NCBI RefSeq assembly: GCF_900115925.1
Contig: NZ_FOYF01000005.1
Location: forward strand, 248,001-312,000
Direction: 5' to 3'
From: Bacillus sp. cl95
GTDB taxonomy: Bacteria > Bacillota > Bacilli > Bacillales > Cytobacillaceae
Length of the DNA stretch: 64,000 nt
Shown: positions 18,719 through 27,659 of the stretch, in pieces
How the letters are laid out: every line of letters starts with the position of its first letter
How positions within the stretch are numbered: the stretch's first letter is position 1
The notes under the pieces: generated by a model
Seen by the model: the letters and a program-made list of their open reading frames with translations, nothing else
What the model was told of the DNA's origin: nothing
Database searches by the model: none
Program-made: the position numbers and the translations under genes

Positions 18719-20062
18719 TTAATGTCCGCCGACAATGAAGTGGATCACGAAAGCAATTGTAATGAAATACATGATCCAGTGCAGTTGATCTCTTTTACCC
18801 GTTAAAAGCTTTAAAAGGGTATAAGAGATAAATCCAAATGCTAAACCTTGCGCGATACTGTAAGTTAGCGGCATAAGAATAATGGTTAAGAATACTGGAA
18901 TGACATCTGTGTAGTCGTCAAAGCTAATGTGTTTAATTTCGCTTAACATTAATGCTCCTACGATGATAAGGATAGGTGCTGTAGCGACAGAAGGTACAAG
19001 GAAAATGAGTGGGGCGAAAAGTAGGGAAAGTAGGAATAGTACACCAACTGTTAATGCAGAAAGACCAGTTCTTCCGCCTTCAGAAATACCTGTGGCATTT
19101 TCAATATAGGCATTCATGGCTGTACTTCCAAGTGATGCACTCGCCATAGTGGCAACTGCGTCTGCTTGAAGTGCGCGATCCAAGTTTTCGATATTTCCGG
19201 CTTTATCCATTAATCCGGCTTTTTTCGATAAGCCAATTAAAGTTGCAAGATTATCAAAAAGTTCGACGATCGTAAACGAGAAGATTACCGAAAAGACTCC
19301 GTATGCAATAGCTCCTTTGATATCCATGGCGAAAAGTGTTTCCGAAACACTTGGTAATTGGAGTGAAAAAATATCACTGACACTCTTTGGGTATTCGATA
19401 AATCCTACAACCATAGCGGCAATAGTGGTGATTAGAACACTGATGAGCAGTGATCCCTTTACATTTTTAGCCATCAAGAACGCAGCTACGAGTAAGCCGA
19501 ACAGGGCAAGTAGAGGACCCTTTTGAGTGAGATCACCTAAGGCAACAGAAGTAGCCTCGCTATTTATCACCAAACCAGCATTTTTAAATCCGATAAAGGC
19601 AATAAATAAACCTATTCCTACTCCGATGGCCGATTTAAGCACAGCCGGAACCCCATCGACAATCTTCTTCCGAACCCCTGTTACGGTCAATATTAAGAAA
19701 ACGATACCCGATATGAATACGGCTCCGAGTGCTGTCTGCCAGCTTAATCCTTGTCCGAGGACTACCGTGTAAGCAAAGAAGGCGTTTAATCCCATACCAG
19801 GTGCAACTGCTACAGGGAAATTAGCCCACAACGCCATTAATAAGGTTGCTATTACGCTCGCAAAAATGGTTGCTGCTAGAGCCGCTTCTTTTGGCACCCC
19901 TGCATCAGCAAGGATTTGTGGGTTAACGAGGATAATGTAACTCATTGTAATGAAGGTGGTTACCCCGGCCAATATCTCTGTTTTGACATTGGTTTGCCTT
20001 TTTTCTAATTCAAAAAATGAGTTCAGAAAGCTCTTATTTTGGCTTTTAGGCATATCTGCCAT
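18719..20062 (-). CDS. pbuG: Hypoxanthine/guanine permease (NCS2, AzgA/PbuG type)
   Basis: The product is about 447 residues from the ATG at 20062, after AAGGGAGTG. Twelve to fourteen membrane helices and AzgA-family signatures are seen (ILAGVTTFITMSYIILVNP and VAPGMGLNAFFAYTVV). It would import hypoxanthine, guanine or adenine by proton symport. The reading frame runs 30 codons further upstream, but that extra part is simply a translated palindromic repeat, so the later start is right. It sits between the XdhC genes and ade. The paralogue PbuO cannot be excluded. Confidence 0.9.
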   Translation of the reverse strand: MADMPKSQNKSFLNSFFELEKRQTNVKTEILAGVTTFITMSYIILVNPQILADAGVPKEAALAATIFASVIATLLMALWANFPVAVAPGMGLNAFFAYTVVLGQGLSWQTALGAVFISGIVFLILTVTGVRKKIVDGVPAVLKSAIGVGIGLFIAFIGFKNAGLVINSEATSVALGDLTQKGPLLALFGLLVAAFLMAKNVKGSLLISVLITTIAAMVVGFIEYPKSVSDIFSLQLPSVSETLFAMDIKGAIAYGVFSVIFSFTIVELFDNLATLIGLSKKAGLMDKAGNIENLDRALQADAVATMASASLGSTAMNAYIENATGISEGGRTGLSALTVGVLFLLSLLFAPLIFLVPSVATAPILIIVGALMLSEIKHISFDDYTDVIPVFLTIILMPLTYSIAQGLAFGFISYTLLKLLTGKRDQLHWIMYFITIAFVIHFIVGGH

Positions 20063-20084
20063 TCCATTCACTCCCTTATTGGTT

Positions 20085-20163
20085 GGCTCTGTTAAATTTT
20101 CCTGTTGATTTCCACTCCAATCAACCGAGTGCAGAAAATCAACCATGTACAATTAACACAGCC
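20085..20163 (+). repeat. Palindromic interspersed repeat, 79-bp form
   Basis: Ends are GGCTCTGTTAA and TTAACACAGCC, with an inner GTTGATT/AATCAAC pair. It lies between the permease and XdhC genes inside the puc operon. Confidence 0.85.
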
Positions 20164-20199
20164 TATTTGTAAAATACAAATTCTTCGAGAGTTGTATCG

Positions 20200-20535
20200 T
20201 TACAGCCGCTTATGCTTTTCTGATAATGGTTCAATGAATACTTCGAAAGTACCGCCACATATCCCGCCATCTTCGTAGAATAAGCCTTTCGTTAGGTCTA
20301 CCGTATGTTTGACTGGTATTTCTGTTTCGATCACTTCAAAAGCTCTTTCGATGACTTCTCCTTCCCCACACCCCCCTCCAATCGTTCCTAAAATTGTCCC
20401 CTCCCTGAAAACGATCATTTTAGACCCAACATCCCTCGGTACTGAACCTTTTTTTCGAATAATGGTAGCAAGTGCCGCTGCCTCACCTCCTAAACGTAAT
20501 AAGACTGCTTGATTCATTATTTTCATATCATCCAC
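20200..20535 (-). CDS. XdhC/CoxI-family protein, N-terminal-domain only
   Basis: The product is about 111 residues: IRKKGSVPRDVGSKMIVFREG and GTIGGGCGEGEVIERA are the XdhC_CoxI domain, with Cys residues at GGGCGEG and GGICGGTFEVFIEP. The Rossmann domain is missing. The family delivers sulfurated molybdenum cofactor to xanthine dehydrogenase. It overlaps the preceding gene, which supplies the Rossmann domain. A GTG at 20535 has AGGTGG at good spacing; an ATG at 20526 is also possible. Confidence 0.85.
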   Translation of the reverse strand: MDDMKIMNQAVLLRLGGEAAALATIIRKKGSVPRDVGSKMIVFREGTILGTIGGGCGEGEVIERAFEVIETEIPVKHTVDLTKGLFYEDGGICGGTFEVFIEPLSEKHKRL

Positions 20536-21343
20536 TTTTTCCACCTCGAAAGCCTAGTTTGGCTAATTGCCGGATGTCCTGACTTAATGAATGCCCTGAT
20601 TTGGTGTTTTTCACCTTTAACATTTCTGCTAAGATACTTACGGCAATCTCCGCAGGTGTCTCCGCCCCAATATCCAACCCTACAGGTGTATAAATATGGT
20701 CAAATGAGGCATCACCAAACTCTTCCTTCAATGACTCAAATACACCCGCTATTCTCCTTCGACTTCCTATCATGCCAATATAGGCAGGTGTATCGTTTCT
20801 CTTTAACAATTCCTGCAAGCTGATCACATCGAACTGATGACCTCTCGTAAGAAGTAAAATCCACGTGTTTCCTGTTATCTGGCATGTTCTAAAATAATTC
20901 AAATAGGAATCACAGATGACTTCATTTGCTAAAGGAAAACGGCTTTCCGTGGCAAATTCAAAGCGATCATCAATCACTGTTATATGGTAGCCAAGCAGTG
21001 AGGCCATCTGGACAACTGGCTCACACACATGGCCTGCTCCCGCAATGATGAGGCGAGGCCGCGGAATAAGAACCTCCACGAAGCACTCCACTTCCTCACC
21101 GTCACTTTGAAAGCGAATACATCTTGTTTTCCGCTTACGAATGAGCTCCTGACACATCCCTATTAAGCTGATTGAGAAACCCTCTTTTTCGGGAGGCTCA
21201 TAATAAAAGCTGCCGTCTTCCCAAACTAAGTACTTCTTCCCCATATAAGCCCATTCGGAGTGTGTGGTAATGGTGACTAATGCTGTAACCCTTTGAGCGT
21301 CTAAAGCATCCTTCATTATTTGCTGCATATTTGGACTCATCAT
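20528..21343 (-). CDS. pucA: XdhC-type xanthine dehydrogenase maturation protein
   Basis: The product has 271 residues. The first 90 are a weak XdhC_CoxI-like region; then a Rossmann XdhC_C domain starts at RLIIAGAGHVCEPVVQMASL and includes LLLTRGHQFDVISL and YIGMIGSRRRIAGVFE. It should load or protect the Mo cofactor of PucD, like PucA of B. subtilis, though it is shorter than that protein. It overlaps pucD by 4 bases and the short XdhC gene by 8. The gene symbol is by position and family. Confidence 0.85.
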   Translation of the reverse strand: MMSPNMQQIMKDALDAQRVTALVTITTHSEWAYMGKKYLVWEDGSFYYEPPEKEGFSISLIGMCQELIRKRKTRCIRFQSDGEEVECFVEVLIPRPRLIIAGAGHVCEPVVQMASLLGYHITVIDDRFEFATESRFPLANEVICDSYLNYFRTCQITGNTWILLLTRGHQFDVISLQELLKRNDTPAYIGMIGSRRRIAGVFESLKEEFGDASFDHIYTPVGLDIGAETPAEIAVSILAEMLKVKNTKSGHSLSQDIRQLAKLGFRGGKSG

Positions 21344-23646
21344 CTTCTGACTCTCACCGCTTTTAACTTTTTCTCTTTTAACGCTTGGTGAACTCTTTCA
21401 GGAGTAGCCGGTAGATGTTTCATTCGCACTCCTACCGCATCATAAATGGCATTGGTGATGGCAGGGATAATCGGAATCATCACGACTTCCCCGATTCCTT
21501 TTGCCCCAAATGGGCCAGATGGTTCTGGATTTTCCACTGGAATGGTTTCAATGATCGGTGTCTCTTGAATGGTAGGTATGATATAGTCCGTCAGATTTTT
21601 CGTTCTGTGAACGCCATTTTCGATGATGACGTCTTCATACAAGGTGTAGCCGATGCCCATGATGGCTCCGCCTTCTGTTTGTCCCTCTAACCCTTGTAAG
21701 TTCATCACCCTGCCGCAGTCCGGAATCGCAACAACTTTAAGGACTTCCGTTTCCCCTGTTAACGTGTCAACTTCTACCAATACGACATGCGTTAAATATC
21801 CATAGATATGATGAGGTGCACCACCGGAACCTTTGATTTCATCCTTTTCTTTTGGCAGATAAAAGTGTCCCTGTACCTTTGTTGACCAGCTTTTACTGTT
21901 CAAATACTGATAGATTTCCTGATAGGAAACGGAAGAAGTCGAGTGATCCGCAATGTCTATTTTATTGTCGGCTAACGAGACCTTTTCTAATGGAACTTCT
22001 AACATCTCAGCCGCTGTTTCGGTTAAGAGCTTTATCATGAAAGGAGCTGCAGTCGCGACTGCTCTCCCGCCCGAATAAGTGGAACGTGATGCAGTAACCG
22101 TACCTCCATCAATGGTTTTAGAGGTATCACCCTGAATGACTGCGATATTGGATAAATCTGAACGTAAACATTCAGCCGCAATTAGGGCGTAAACCGTCCC
22201 GTTTCCACCGCCGATTTCTTCACAGCCGACACCGACCAAAAATCTTCCATCAGGTAATAACTCAATCGTTGCTGCCCCGTAATCTGGAACCCCGATTCCC
22301 ATTCCGACACCATGAAAGGAAGTGGCTATTCCAATCCCACGTTTTTTCCAAGGCTCACTGGTTTCCGATTTATACTTTTCTTTATATCTCCAAAGATCAC
22401 AGTTCTCTGCCGCCTCTAATGTCTGATGAGTACCCACACTCGATTTCACCAAATGTCCTAAACTAGAGACCTCACCTTCACGATACGCATGGATTTTTCG
22501 AAGTTCAATGGGAGAAATATTTAACTTCTCTGCGATCATGTCGAGATGCGTTTCAATCCCTACACAAACTTGGTTGACGCCAAAGCCGCGGAAAGCTCCT
22601 GAAACCCCATTATTCGTATATACACAAAAGCCTTCTAGGTCAATATTAGGGATTTTATATGGGCCGCAGGCATGTTCAATCGCCAAGGCAATGACAGCCC
22701 CTCCTAGGGAAGCATAAGCACCTGTGTCTGCCACAGCCCTTACTTTATGGCCAATTATGGTCCCGTCATTCTTGACTGCAGTTTTGACCTCTACTTTGAA
22801 AGGATGTCTTTTGATACCTGCTTGAACAGATTCTTCTCTTTTTAAGTGAAGTTTTACCGGGCGTCCATTCGTATGAAGGGCTAATAAAGCCAAATAAATT
22901 TGGACAGTGATTTCGTCTTTTCCGCCAAATGCTCCTCCCAACGGACTTGAAACAATGCGGATTCTATCTGGATTAAGTGCTAATGCTCGGGCAACCTGCA
23001 AGCGATCGCGATAAGCATATTGACCCGGACAATAGATAGTCAGTGAACCATCCTTCTCGACCATCGACCATCCACCTTCTGTTTCGATAAAAGCATGCAT
23101 TTGCCTTGGCGAAATAAAGGTGTTTTCCAGGATAAAATCAGCTTCCGAAAATGCTTTTTCCACATCACCATTCTTGATTTTCACATGACTATAGGTATTG
23201 CCACTCGGATGAAGCTTTGGTGCCGATTCCGTCATCGCATATTCAGGATCCGAGACAACCTCTAGCTGCTTATATTCTACTTTTATTAAAGTAAGGGCTT
23301 CTTCCGCGATTTCTTCTGTTTCTGCCGCTACTAAGGCAACAGCATCCGATGTAGTACGAACGACATCCTCGCATAATACGGGCTGGTCAGGATCGACAAT
23401 GCCGAACCCATTAAATCCAGGAATATCTTTATAGGTGAGAACCGCTACTACACCCTCTAACGCTTCGGCTTCCTTTGTATCAATGCTTACTATTTTGGCA
23501 TGCGGATACTTCGCCCGAAGCACTTTACCCCAAACCATGTTTGGAAATTGAAGGTCCGTCATATATTTTAGCTGGCCCGTTGTCCGCTCAGGTCCATCGA
23601 CTCTAGGGACACGCTTTCCTATATATTTAAACTCCCCGTGCTTCAT
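21340..23646 (-). CDS. pucD: Xanthine dehydrogenase, molybdopterin-binding subunit
   Basis: The product is about 768 residues from the ATG at 23646, which follows AAGGTGGG. It has the hammerhead domain (IGKRVPRVDGPERTTGQLKY) and two Mo-cofactor domains. GGAFGGKDEITVQ, RGFGVNQVCVGIE and GPFGAKGIGEV (the region of the catalytic Glu) are conserved. It oxidises hypoxanthine to xanthine, and possibly xanthine to urate, with PucC and PucE. It overlaps pucC by 4 bases (ATGA). Confidence 0.95.
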   Translation of the reverse strand: MKHGEFKYIGKRVPRVDGPERTTGQLKYMTDLQFPNMVWGKVLRAKYPHAKIVSIDTKEAEALEGVVAVLTYKDIPGFNGFGIVDPDQPVLCEDVVRTTSDAVALVAAETEEIAEEALTLIKVEYKQLEVVSDPEYAMTESAPKLHPSGNTYSHVKIKNGDVEKAFSEADFILENTFISPRQMHAFIETEGGWSMVEKDGSLTIYCPGQYAYRDRLQVARALALNPDRIRIVSSPLGGAFGGKDEITVQIYLALLALHTNGRPVKLHLKREESVQAGIKRHPFKVEVKTAVKNDGTIIGHKVRAVADTGAYASLGGAVIALAIEHACGPYKIPNIDLEGFCVYTNNGVSGAFRGFGVNQVCVGIETHLDMIAEKLNISPIELRKIHAYREGEVSSLGHLVKSSVGTHQTLEAAENCDLWRYKEKYKSETSEPWKKRGIGIATSFHGVGMGIGVPDYGAATIELLPDGRFLVGVGCEEIGGGNGTVYALIAAECLRSDLSNIAVIQGDTSKTIDGGTVTASRSTYSGGRAVATAAPFMIKLLTETAAEMLEVPLEKVSLADNKIDIADHSTSSVSYQEIYQYLNSKSWSTKVQGHFYLPKEKDEIKGSGGAPHHIYGYLTHVVLVEVDTLTGETEVLKVVAIPDCGRVMNLQGLEGQTEGGAIMGIGYTLYEDVIIENGVHRTKNLTDYIIPTIQETPIIETIPVENPEPSGPFGAKGIGEVVMIPIIPAITNAIYDAVGVRMKHLPATPERVHQALKEKKLKAVRVRR

Positions 23647-24518
23647 GCTTCTTCCCACCTTTTCATTAAACGAAATAAGCCTCGTTTGAGAAGGGCTTTT
23701 GCCATATCTCTTCTATAAATCGCGGACGCTCGTATATCAGAAATAGGCATGACTTCCTTCCAAGCAACTTCACCGATATTTTCTATCATGTTTTCATCTA
23801 AGTCAGCTAGCGTTAACATCGCTTCGCATTTTTTGGCTCGTATAACCGTAGGTGCAACCGAACCAAAAGCGATTTTCCCGCCTATGCACTTGCGATTTTG
23901 ATCCATTTGAAGAGAGCAAGCGACATTGACAATGGAAATGGCTTGAGCCTTCCTTGGTCCTAGCTTTTCAAAAATTCCAATCTCATTTTCCTTTTGTGGA
24001 GTGATGATGATTTTCGTAATCATTTCATTTGGCAACATCACCGTTTTTCCAGGACCGATAAAAAACTCTTCAATTGGAATGATTCGTTTACCGCTCAAGG
24101 ATGAAAGTTCTAAGCGTGCACTTAACACAAAAAGAGGCGGAATAAGGTCTCCGGCAGGGGAAGCTGTCCCCATATTGCCACCAATTGTCCCCATATTTTG
24201 AATTTGAGTTGCACCTACCTGCCTTGCCGCTTCCACGATAAGATCTGCATGTTTATTTAACACGGGAGATTTGATTAAGTCAGAGTGTGTTGTCAGTGGA
24301 CCAATATGGATTTCGTTGTCTATCATATTGATAAAACGCAAGGAATCTATATCTTTAATATTGATCCATACAGTTGGCCTCCATTTGCCGTCTTTCATTC
24401 TTACAACAGCATCTGTTCCGCCGGCAATCAACCGATAGTCTCCATTATTTTTACCCAATATATCTAAGCATTCCATGACTGAATTTGGATTGATGACATC
24501 TATCTCAGAAACTCTCAT
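23643..24518 (-). CDS. pucC: Xanthine dehydrogenase, FAD-binding subunit
   Basis: The product is about 291 residues from the ATG at 24518. The FAD motifs are RLIAGGTDAVVRMKDG and MGTIGGNMGTASPAGDLIPPL, and IFEKLGPRKAQAISIVN matches the family's C-terminal part. It passes electrons from the PucE clusters to NAD. The open frame extends to 24611, but the 24518 start keeps a short overlap with the upstream gene and matches the family length. An ATG at 24554 is an alternative. Confidence 0.93.
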   Translation of the reverse strand: MRVSEIDVINPNSVMECLDILGKNNGDYRLIAGGTDAVVRMKDGKWRPTVWINIKDIDSLRFINMIDNEIHIGPLTTHSDLIKSPVLNKHADLIVEAARQVGATQIQNMGTIGGNMGTASPAGDLIPPLFVLSARLELSSLSGKRIIPIEEFFIGPGKTVMLPNEMITKIIITPQKENEIGIFEKLGPRKAQAISIVNVACSLQMDQNRKCIGGKIAFGSVAPTVIRAKKCEAMLTLADLDENMIENIGEVAWKEVMPISDIRASAIYRRDMAKALLKRGLFRLMKRWEEA

Positions 24519-25119
24519 TTCGTTTCGATCTCCCTTCCAAAATGCCTGCTTCATAATCCTGAGGTGAATTAAAGTTGAATAGTACAGAACGTTCGGCAAC
24601 CTCCAGCTCACTTATTTCATCTTTCCTCTTATGTAAAATCGCCTTGAGGCCTTGGCTTTCTTCGTTTATTTGAAGCAATTCATCTATCATTTCTATTGAA
24701 AACAGAATGGGATGACCGCGTTTTCCCTTGTAAACCGGGATAATGATCTTACTTCGCCTTTGAAAAAATTCGTCAATCATTGTATTAATTAAAGTTTGGC
24801 TTACAGGCTGATCTACCGATGCGATTATGAAGCAATCACTATCCTCTTTTAAGGAAAGGATTCCTTTCTTAATCGATGAGGTTTTCCCTTCTTCATGATG
24901 CTCATTCCAAACCCACTCAGCTGAGCATTGGCCTAAATAAGGAAGAAGTTTACTAGATTGATAGCCTAAAATCACTATCAGTTGATTGATACTTGATTGT
25001 TGCAACTGTGAAACCTGATGTTGCAGAAGTGTCTTCCCTTCCCATGGCAAGAGGGCCTTCAGACTTCCCATTCGGGAGCTTTTCCCAGCCGCTAAAAGGA
25101 TGGCAGAGCATTTAACCAT
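24505..25119 (-). CDS. pucB: Molybdenum-cofactor nucleotidyltransferase (MocA/PucB-like)
   Basis: The product has 204 residues. The N-terminal ILLAAGKSSRMGSLKALLPW is the NTP-binding signature of the MobA/MocA transferase fold, with the metal-binding region at ASVDQPVSQTLIN and a KRGHPILFS stretch typical of MocA. It would attach CMP to the Mo cofactor for the xanthine dehydrogenase. It overlaps pucE by 8 bases. The symbol follows the B. subtilis puc operon. Confidence 0.9.
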   Translation of the reverse strand: MVKCSAILLAAGKSSRMGSLKALLPWEGKTLLQHQVSQLQQSSINQLIVILGYQSSKLLPYLGQCSAEWVWNEHHEEGKTSSIKKGILSLKEDSDCFIIASVDQPVSQTLINTMIDEFFQRRSKIIIPVYKGKRGHPILFSIEMIDELLQINEESQGLKAILHKRKDEISELEVAERSVLFNFNSPQDYEAGILEGRSKRNESF

Positions 25120-25606
25120 TATTCACTTTTTCCAATGAAAGCTGCATTTGAGCGGCCGTCTCTACCGCCTTGATTATTTTCGTATAGCCTGTACATCGAC
25201 ACAAATTGCCTCCAAGCGCCTCTTTGATCCTTTCCTTTGAAGGGACACTTTTTATATCTTTTAAAAGCGATTTTGCCGATACGATAAAGCCGGGAGTACA
25301 GTAACCACACTGTGTTGCACCTTCTGAAACGAAAGCTTGCTGAAGGATATCCATATTTTCCGTTGTCCCAATACCTTCACAAGTAACAATTTCCTTGTTT
25401 TCCGTTTGACTTACCAAAACGAGACACGTACAGACTGGTTGATCTTCTATTAACGCCGTACATGATCCGCACTCTCCCTTACCACAACATTCCTTACTTG
25501 CCGTATAGCCCATATCTTCGCGAAGAACATCTAATAAAGTTTTCGAAGGATGACAATAAACTTCATTTACTTTTCCGTTCACCTTTAATTGAAAGACTTT
25601 TTTCAC
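25112..25606 (-). CDS. pucE: Xanthine dehydrogenase, 2Fe-2S subunit
   Basis: The product is about 164 residues from the GTG at 25606, 8 bases after AGGAGG; a GTG at 25612 is too close. All eight cluster cysteines are present: the plant-ferredoxin set in CCGKGECGSCTALI and VCTC, and the all-helical set in CGYCTPGF and GNLCRCTGY. It is the first gene of the minus-strand purine operon, and its upstream region is shared with the divergent microcompartment operon. Confidence 0.95.
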   Translation of the reverse strand: MKKVFQLKVNGKVNEVYCHPSKTLLDVLREDMGYTASKECCGKGECGSCTALIEDQPVCTCLVLVSQTENKEIVTCEGIGTTENMDILQQAFVSEGATQCGYCTPGFIVSAKSLLKDIKSVPSKERIKEALGGNLCRCTGYTKIIKAVETAAQMQLSLEKVNNG

Positions 25607-25673
25607 TTTCACTTCCTCCTATCAAGTCCGCTATACGCCCTTTTTCTCCAAATATATGCCATATGCATATAGA

Positions 25674-25680
25674 GCATGTC
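25674..25680 (-). promoter_or_regulatory. Candidate shared operator motif upstream of pucE
   Basis: GACATGC on the minus strand lies about 70 bases before the pucE start. The same heptamer, extended to GGGACATGC, lies 57 bases before the first microcompartment gene and 63 bases before the first shell gene. A role is speculative. Confidence 0.25.
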
Positions 25681-25744
25681 TTTTCTGTGTATTTATTTTA
25701 AGAATTGCTGTTTTCGTAACCCATGTTACTTTCTAACAAATAAA

Positions 25745-25970
25745 ATCTATGGGGTGATTTTTGCTCCAGTCGCTTGCTTTCCGATACGAATTTTTGAAAA
25801 AGCCCTAATGCCGGCTTTTTCAAGAGCAAATTCGTCTTGGGGGCGTTCGTCGAGCCTCCTCGTCGCTATCGCTCCTGCGGGGTCTCGCCTGTAACGCTAA
25901 TCCCCCAGGAGTCAAGCGCCCTCCGCTCCAATCAACTAAATACAAAAAAGCCATTTACTTTAACACAGCC
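25745..25970 (+). repeat. Long palindromic repeat with nested hairpin, between the two purine operons
   Basis: The right end is TTAACACAGCC and the GC-rich core has GAGCCTCCTCG and CTCCTGCGGGGTCTCGCCTG. The left end is eroded. A nested segment at 25786-25835 (ACGAATT ends, GAAAAAGCC/GGCTTTTTC stem) also occurs in the copy at 60337-60574. Confidence 0.75.
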
Positions 25971-26081
25971 ATAATTTATAAAAACGAATTTATGAAAATA
26001 TGAAAAATCTAGCATTTTCTAAAAATCATCTGAATATAAGTGTTAATGGGCTTAAGAATCCTTTGCTCAATGGGAGCATCT

Positions 26082-26090
26082 GGGACATGC
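26082..26090 (+). promoter_or_regulatory. Candidate operator motif upstream of the microcompartment operon
   Basis: GGGACATGC lies 57 bases before the cyclic amidohydrolase start and recurs at 30185. No clear sigma-A or sigma-54 promoter could be assigned in 25971-26138. Confidence 0.25.
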
Positions 26091-26138
26091 ACCAGCGATT
26101 CTACCATTCTTCTACACTATTTAATTGGAGGTATTTTA

Positions 26139-27626
26139 ATGGATTTGATTTTGAAAAACGCAAACATTCCCCAGGGTGATCGACAAGTATTAACCAACAT
26201 CTTAGTGAATGATGGGAAAATAACTGGCTTCGTAAGTAACATTACTGGTTTAGTAGCTGACAAAGTCATCGATTGTAAAGGCTACCTAGTTGTTCCAGGT
26301 TGTATCGACCCTCATACCCACTTCATGGATCCTGGTTTTACTCATCGTGAAACGTTTGCTACTGGAAGCCGTTCGGCAGCTGCTGGAGGAGTAACCACCA
26401 TCATTGATATGCCTTGCTGCAGCAAGCCTTCTGTACGTGATAAGGAAAGCTTCCATAAGAAAATTGGACCGATTCGCGACCAAGCCTATATCGACTACTG
26501 CTTCTGGGGTGGAGTGACGGGTGAAGATGTTCGCGAAGGCTGGTTAGACAATATCTATCCGCAAATTGAAGAAGGCGTCGTTGCTTTTAAAGTGTATATG
26601 ACTCCATCTGTTCCAACGTATCCGAAAGTAAGCGATGGCGAAATGCTGGAGATTTTTAGAAAAGTGGCGCCAACTGGCTTAGCAATTGGAGTTCATGCTG
26701 AAAACTATGATATTTGTACATTCGATACTGAAAAATTGAAAAAAGCCGGACGCTTAGATGGTCCAGCTTGGGCTGAAGCTCGCAGCTCGTTGGCTGAAAA
26801 AGTGGCCATTCAATTGATTATCAGCTATGCAGAAGCAACAGACGCTCGTGTTCACGTCGTTCATATGAGCACAAAAGAAGGCGTAGAATTGGTACGCGAA
26901 GCGAAAAAGCGCGGTGTGAAGGTGACATCCGAAACTTGTCCGCACTACCTGATGCTGAATGCACAGGATGCAATGAGTGAAAGAGGTACATTTGCAAAAA
27001 TCGCTCCTCCATTAAGAGGAAAAGAAGACAACGAAGAACACTGGCAAGCTCTTGCAGATGGAACCATCGATTTCGTCGGAACGGATCATGCTCCGTACGA
27101 AATTGCTACAGAAAAAGCGGCTGCTGACTCAGATATTTGGAACAGCTTCCCGGGTATTCCTGGAGTTGAAACGATGGTCCAAATCCTTGTTAGTGAAGGG
27201 CTGAATAAAGGCCGCTTATCATTATCAAGATTTGTTGAAGTAACAAGCCGTAACGCCGCTGTTCACTACGGAATCTATCCGAAAAAAGGCGCTATGGAAA
27301 TCGGCAGTGATGCTGACTTCACCATTATTGACCTTAATCGAGAGTATACAATCGACGAGCAGAAAACAGAATCCATGTGTAAATACAATCCGCTTCACGG
27401 GCTCCAGTTAAAAGGAAAGCCAGTTCAAACCGTCATTCGCGGCGAGCTCATTTACGATGAGGATAATGGCGGTATTGTAGGGAAAGCAGGCTATGGCGAA
27501 TACGTGAAGCGTCAAAGCATCCAACGATTGGATCGCGTTTTGAAGTATGAAACATATGAAGCTAAAGGTAATGATGCTGCTGATCAGAAAGAAGCCGTCT
27601 TATCCCAATCTTCAGACCGTAAATAA
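26139..27626 (+). CDS. Cyclic amidohydrolase (dihydropyrimidinase/allantoinase-like); candidate xanthine ring-opening enzyme
   Basis: The product is about 495 residues from the ATG at 26139 after GGAGG; the frame back to 26040 has no ribosome site. Binuclear metal ligands are visible: DPHTHF (residues 57-62), the Lys to be carboxylated in AFKVYMTPS, HAENYD, VHMSTKEG and VGTDHAPY. The family hydrolyses cyclic amides such as hydantoin, dihydropyrimidines, dihydroorotate and allantoin. It is the first gene of the microcompartment operon. I infer that it could open the six-membered ring of xanthine to 4-ureido-5-imidazolecarboxylate. A charged C-terminal tail of about 30 residues extends beyond the usual fold. 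Allantoinase activity is the main alternative. Confidence 0.9.
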   Translation: MDLILKNANIPQGDRQVLTNILVNDGKITGFVSNITGLVADKVIDCKGYLVVPGCIDPHTHFMDPGFTHRETFATGSRSAAAGGVTTIIDMPCCSKPSVRDKESFHKKIGPIRDQAYIDYCFWGGVTGEDVREGWLDNIYPQIEEGVVAFKVYMTPSVPTYPKVSDGEMLEIFRKVAPTGLAIGVHAENYDICTFDTEKLKKAGRLDGPAWAEARSSLAEKVAIQLIISYAEATDARVHVVHMSTKEGVELVREAKKRGVKVTSETCPHYLMLNAQDAMSERGTFAKIAPPLRGKEDNEEHWQALADGTIDFVGTDHAPYEIATEKAAADSDIWNSFPGIPGVETMVQILVSEGLNKGRLSLSRFVEVTSRNAAVHYGIYPKKGAMEIGSDADFTIIDLNREYTIDEQKTESMCKYNPLHGLQLKGKPVQTVIRGELIYDEDNGGIVGKAGYGEYVKRQSIQRLDRVLKYETYEAKGNDAADQKEAVLSQSSDRK

Positions 27627-27659
27627 GCTCATTCAAAATTGGATAACGGAGGTCGTTTC

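Noticed and set aside
20063-20152. N-terminal extension of the NCS2 permease
   Set aside because: The extra 30 codons are a translated palindromic repeat, and a good ribosome site precedes the later ATG.
25971-26138. Sigma-54 promoter before the microcompartment operon
   Set aside because: A TGGGCTT...TTTGC stretch exists, but the GG-to-GC distance does not match the -24/-12 spacing.
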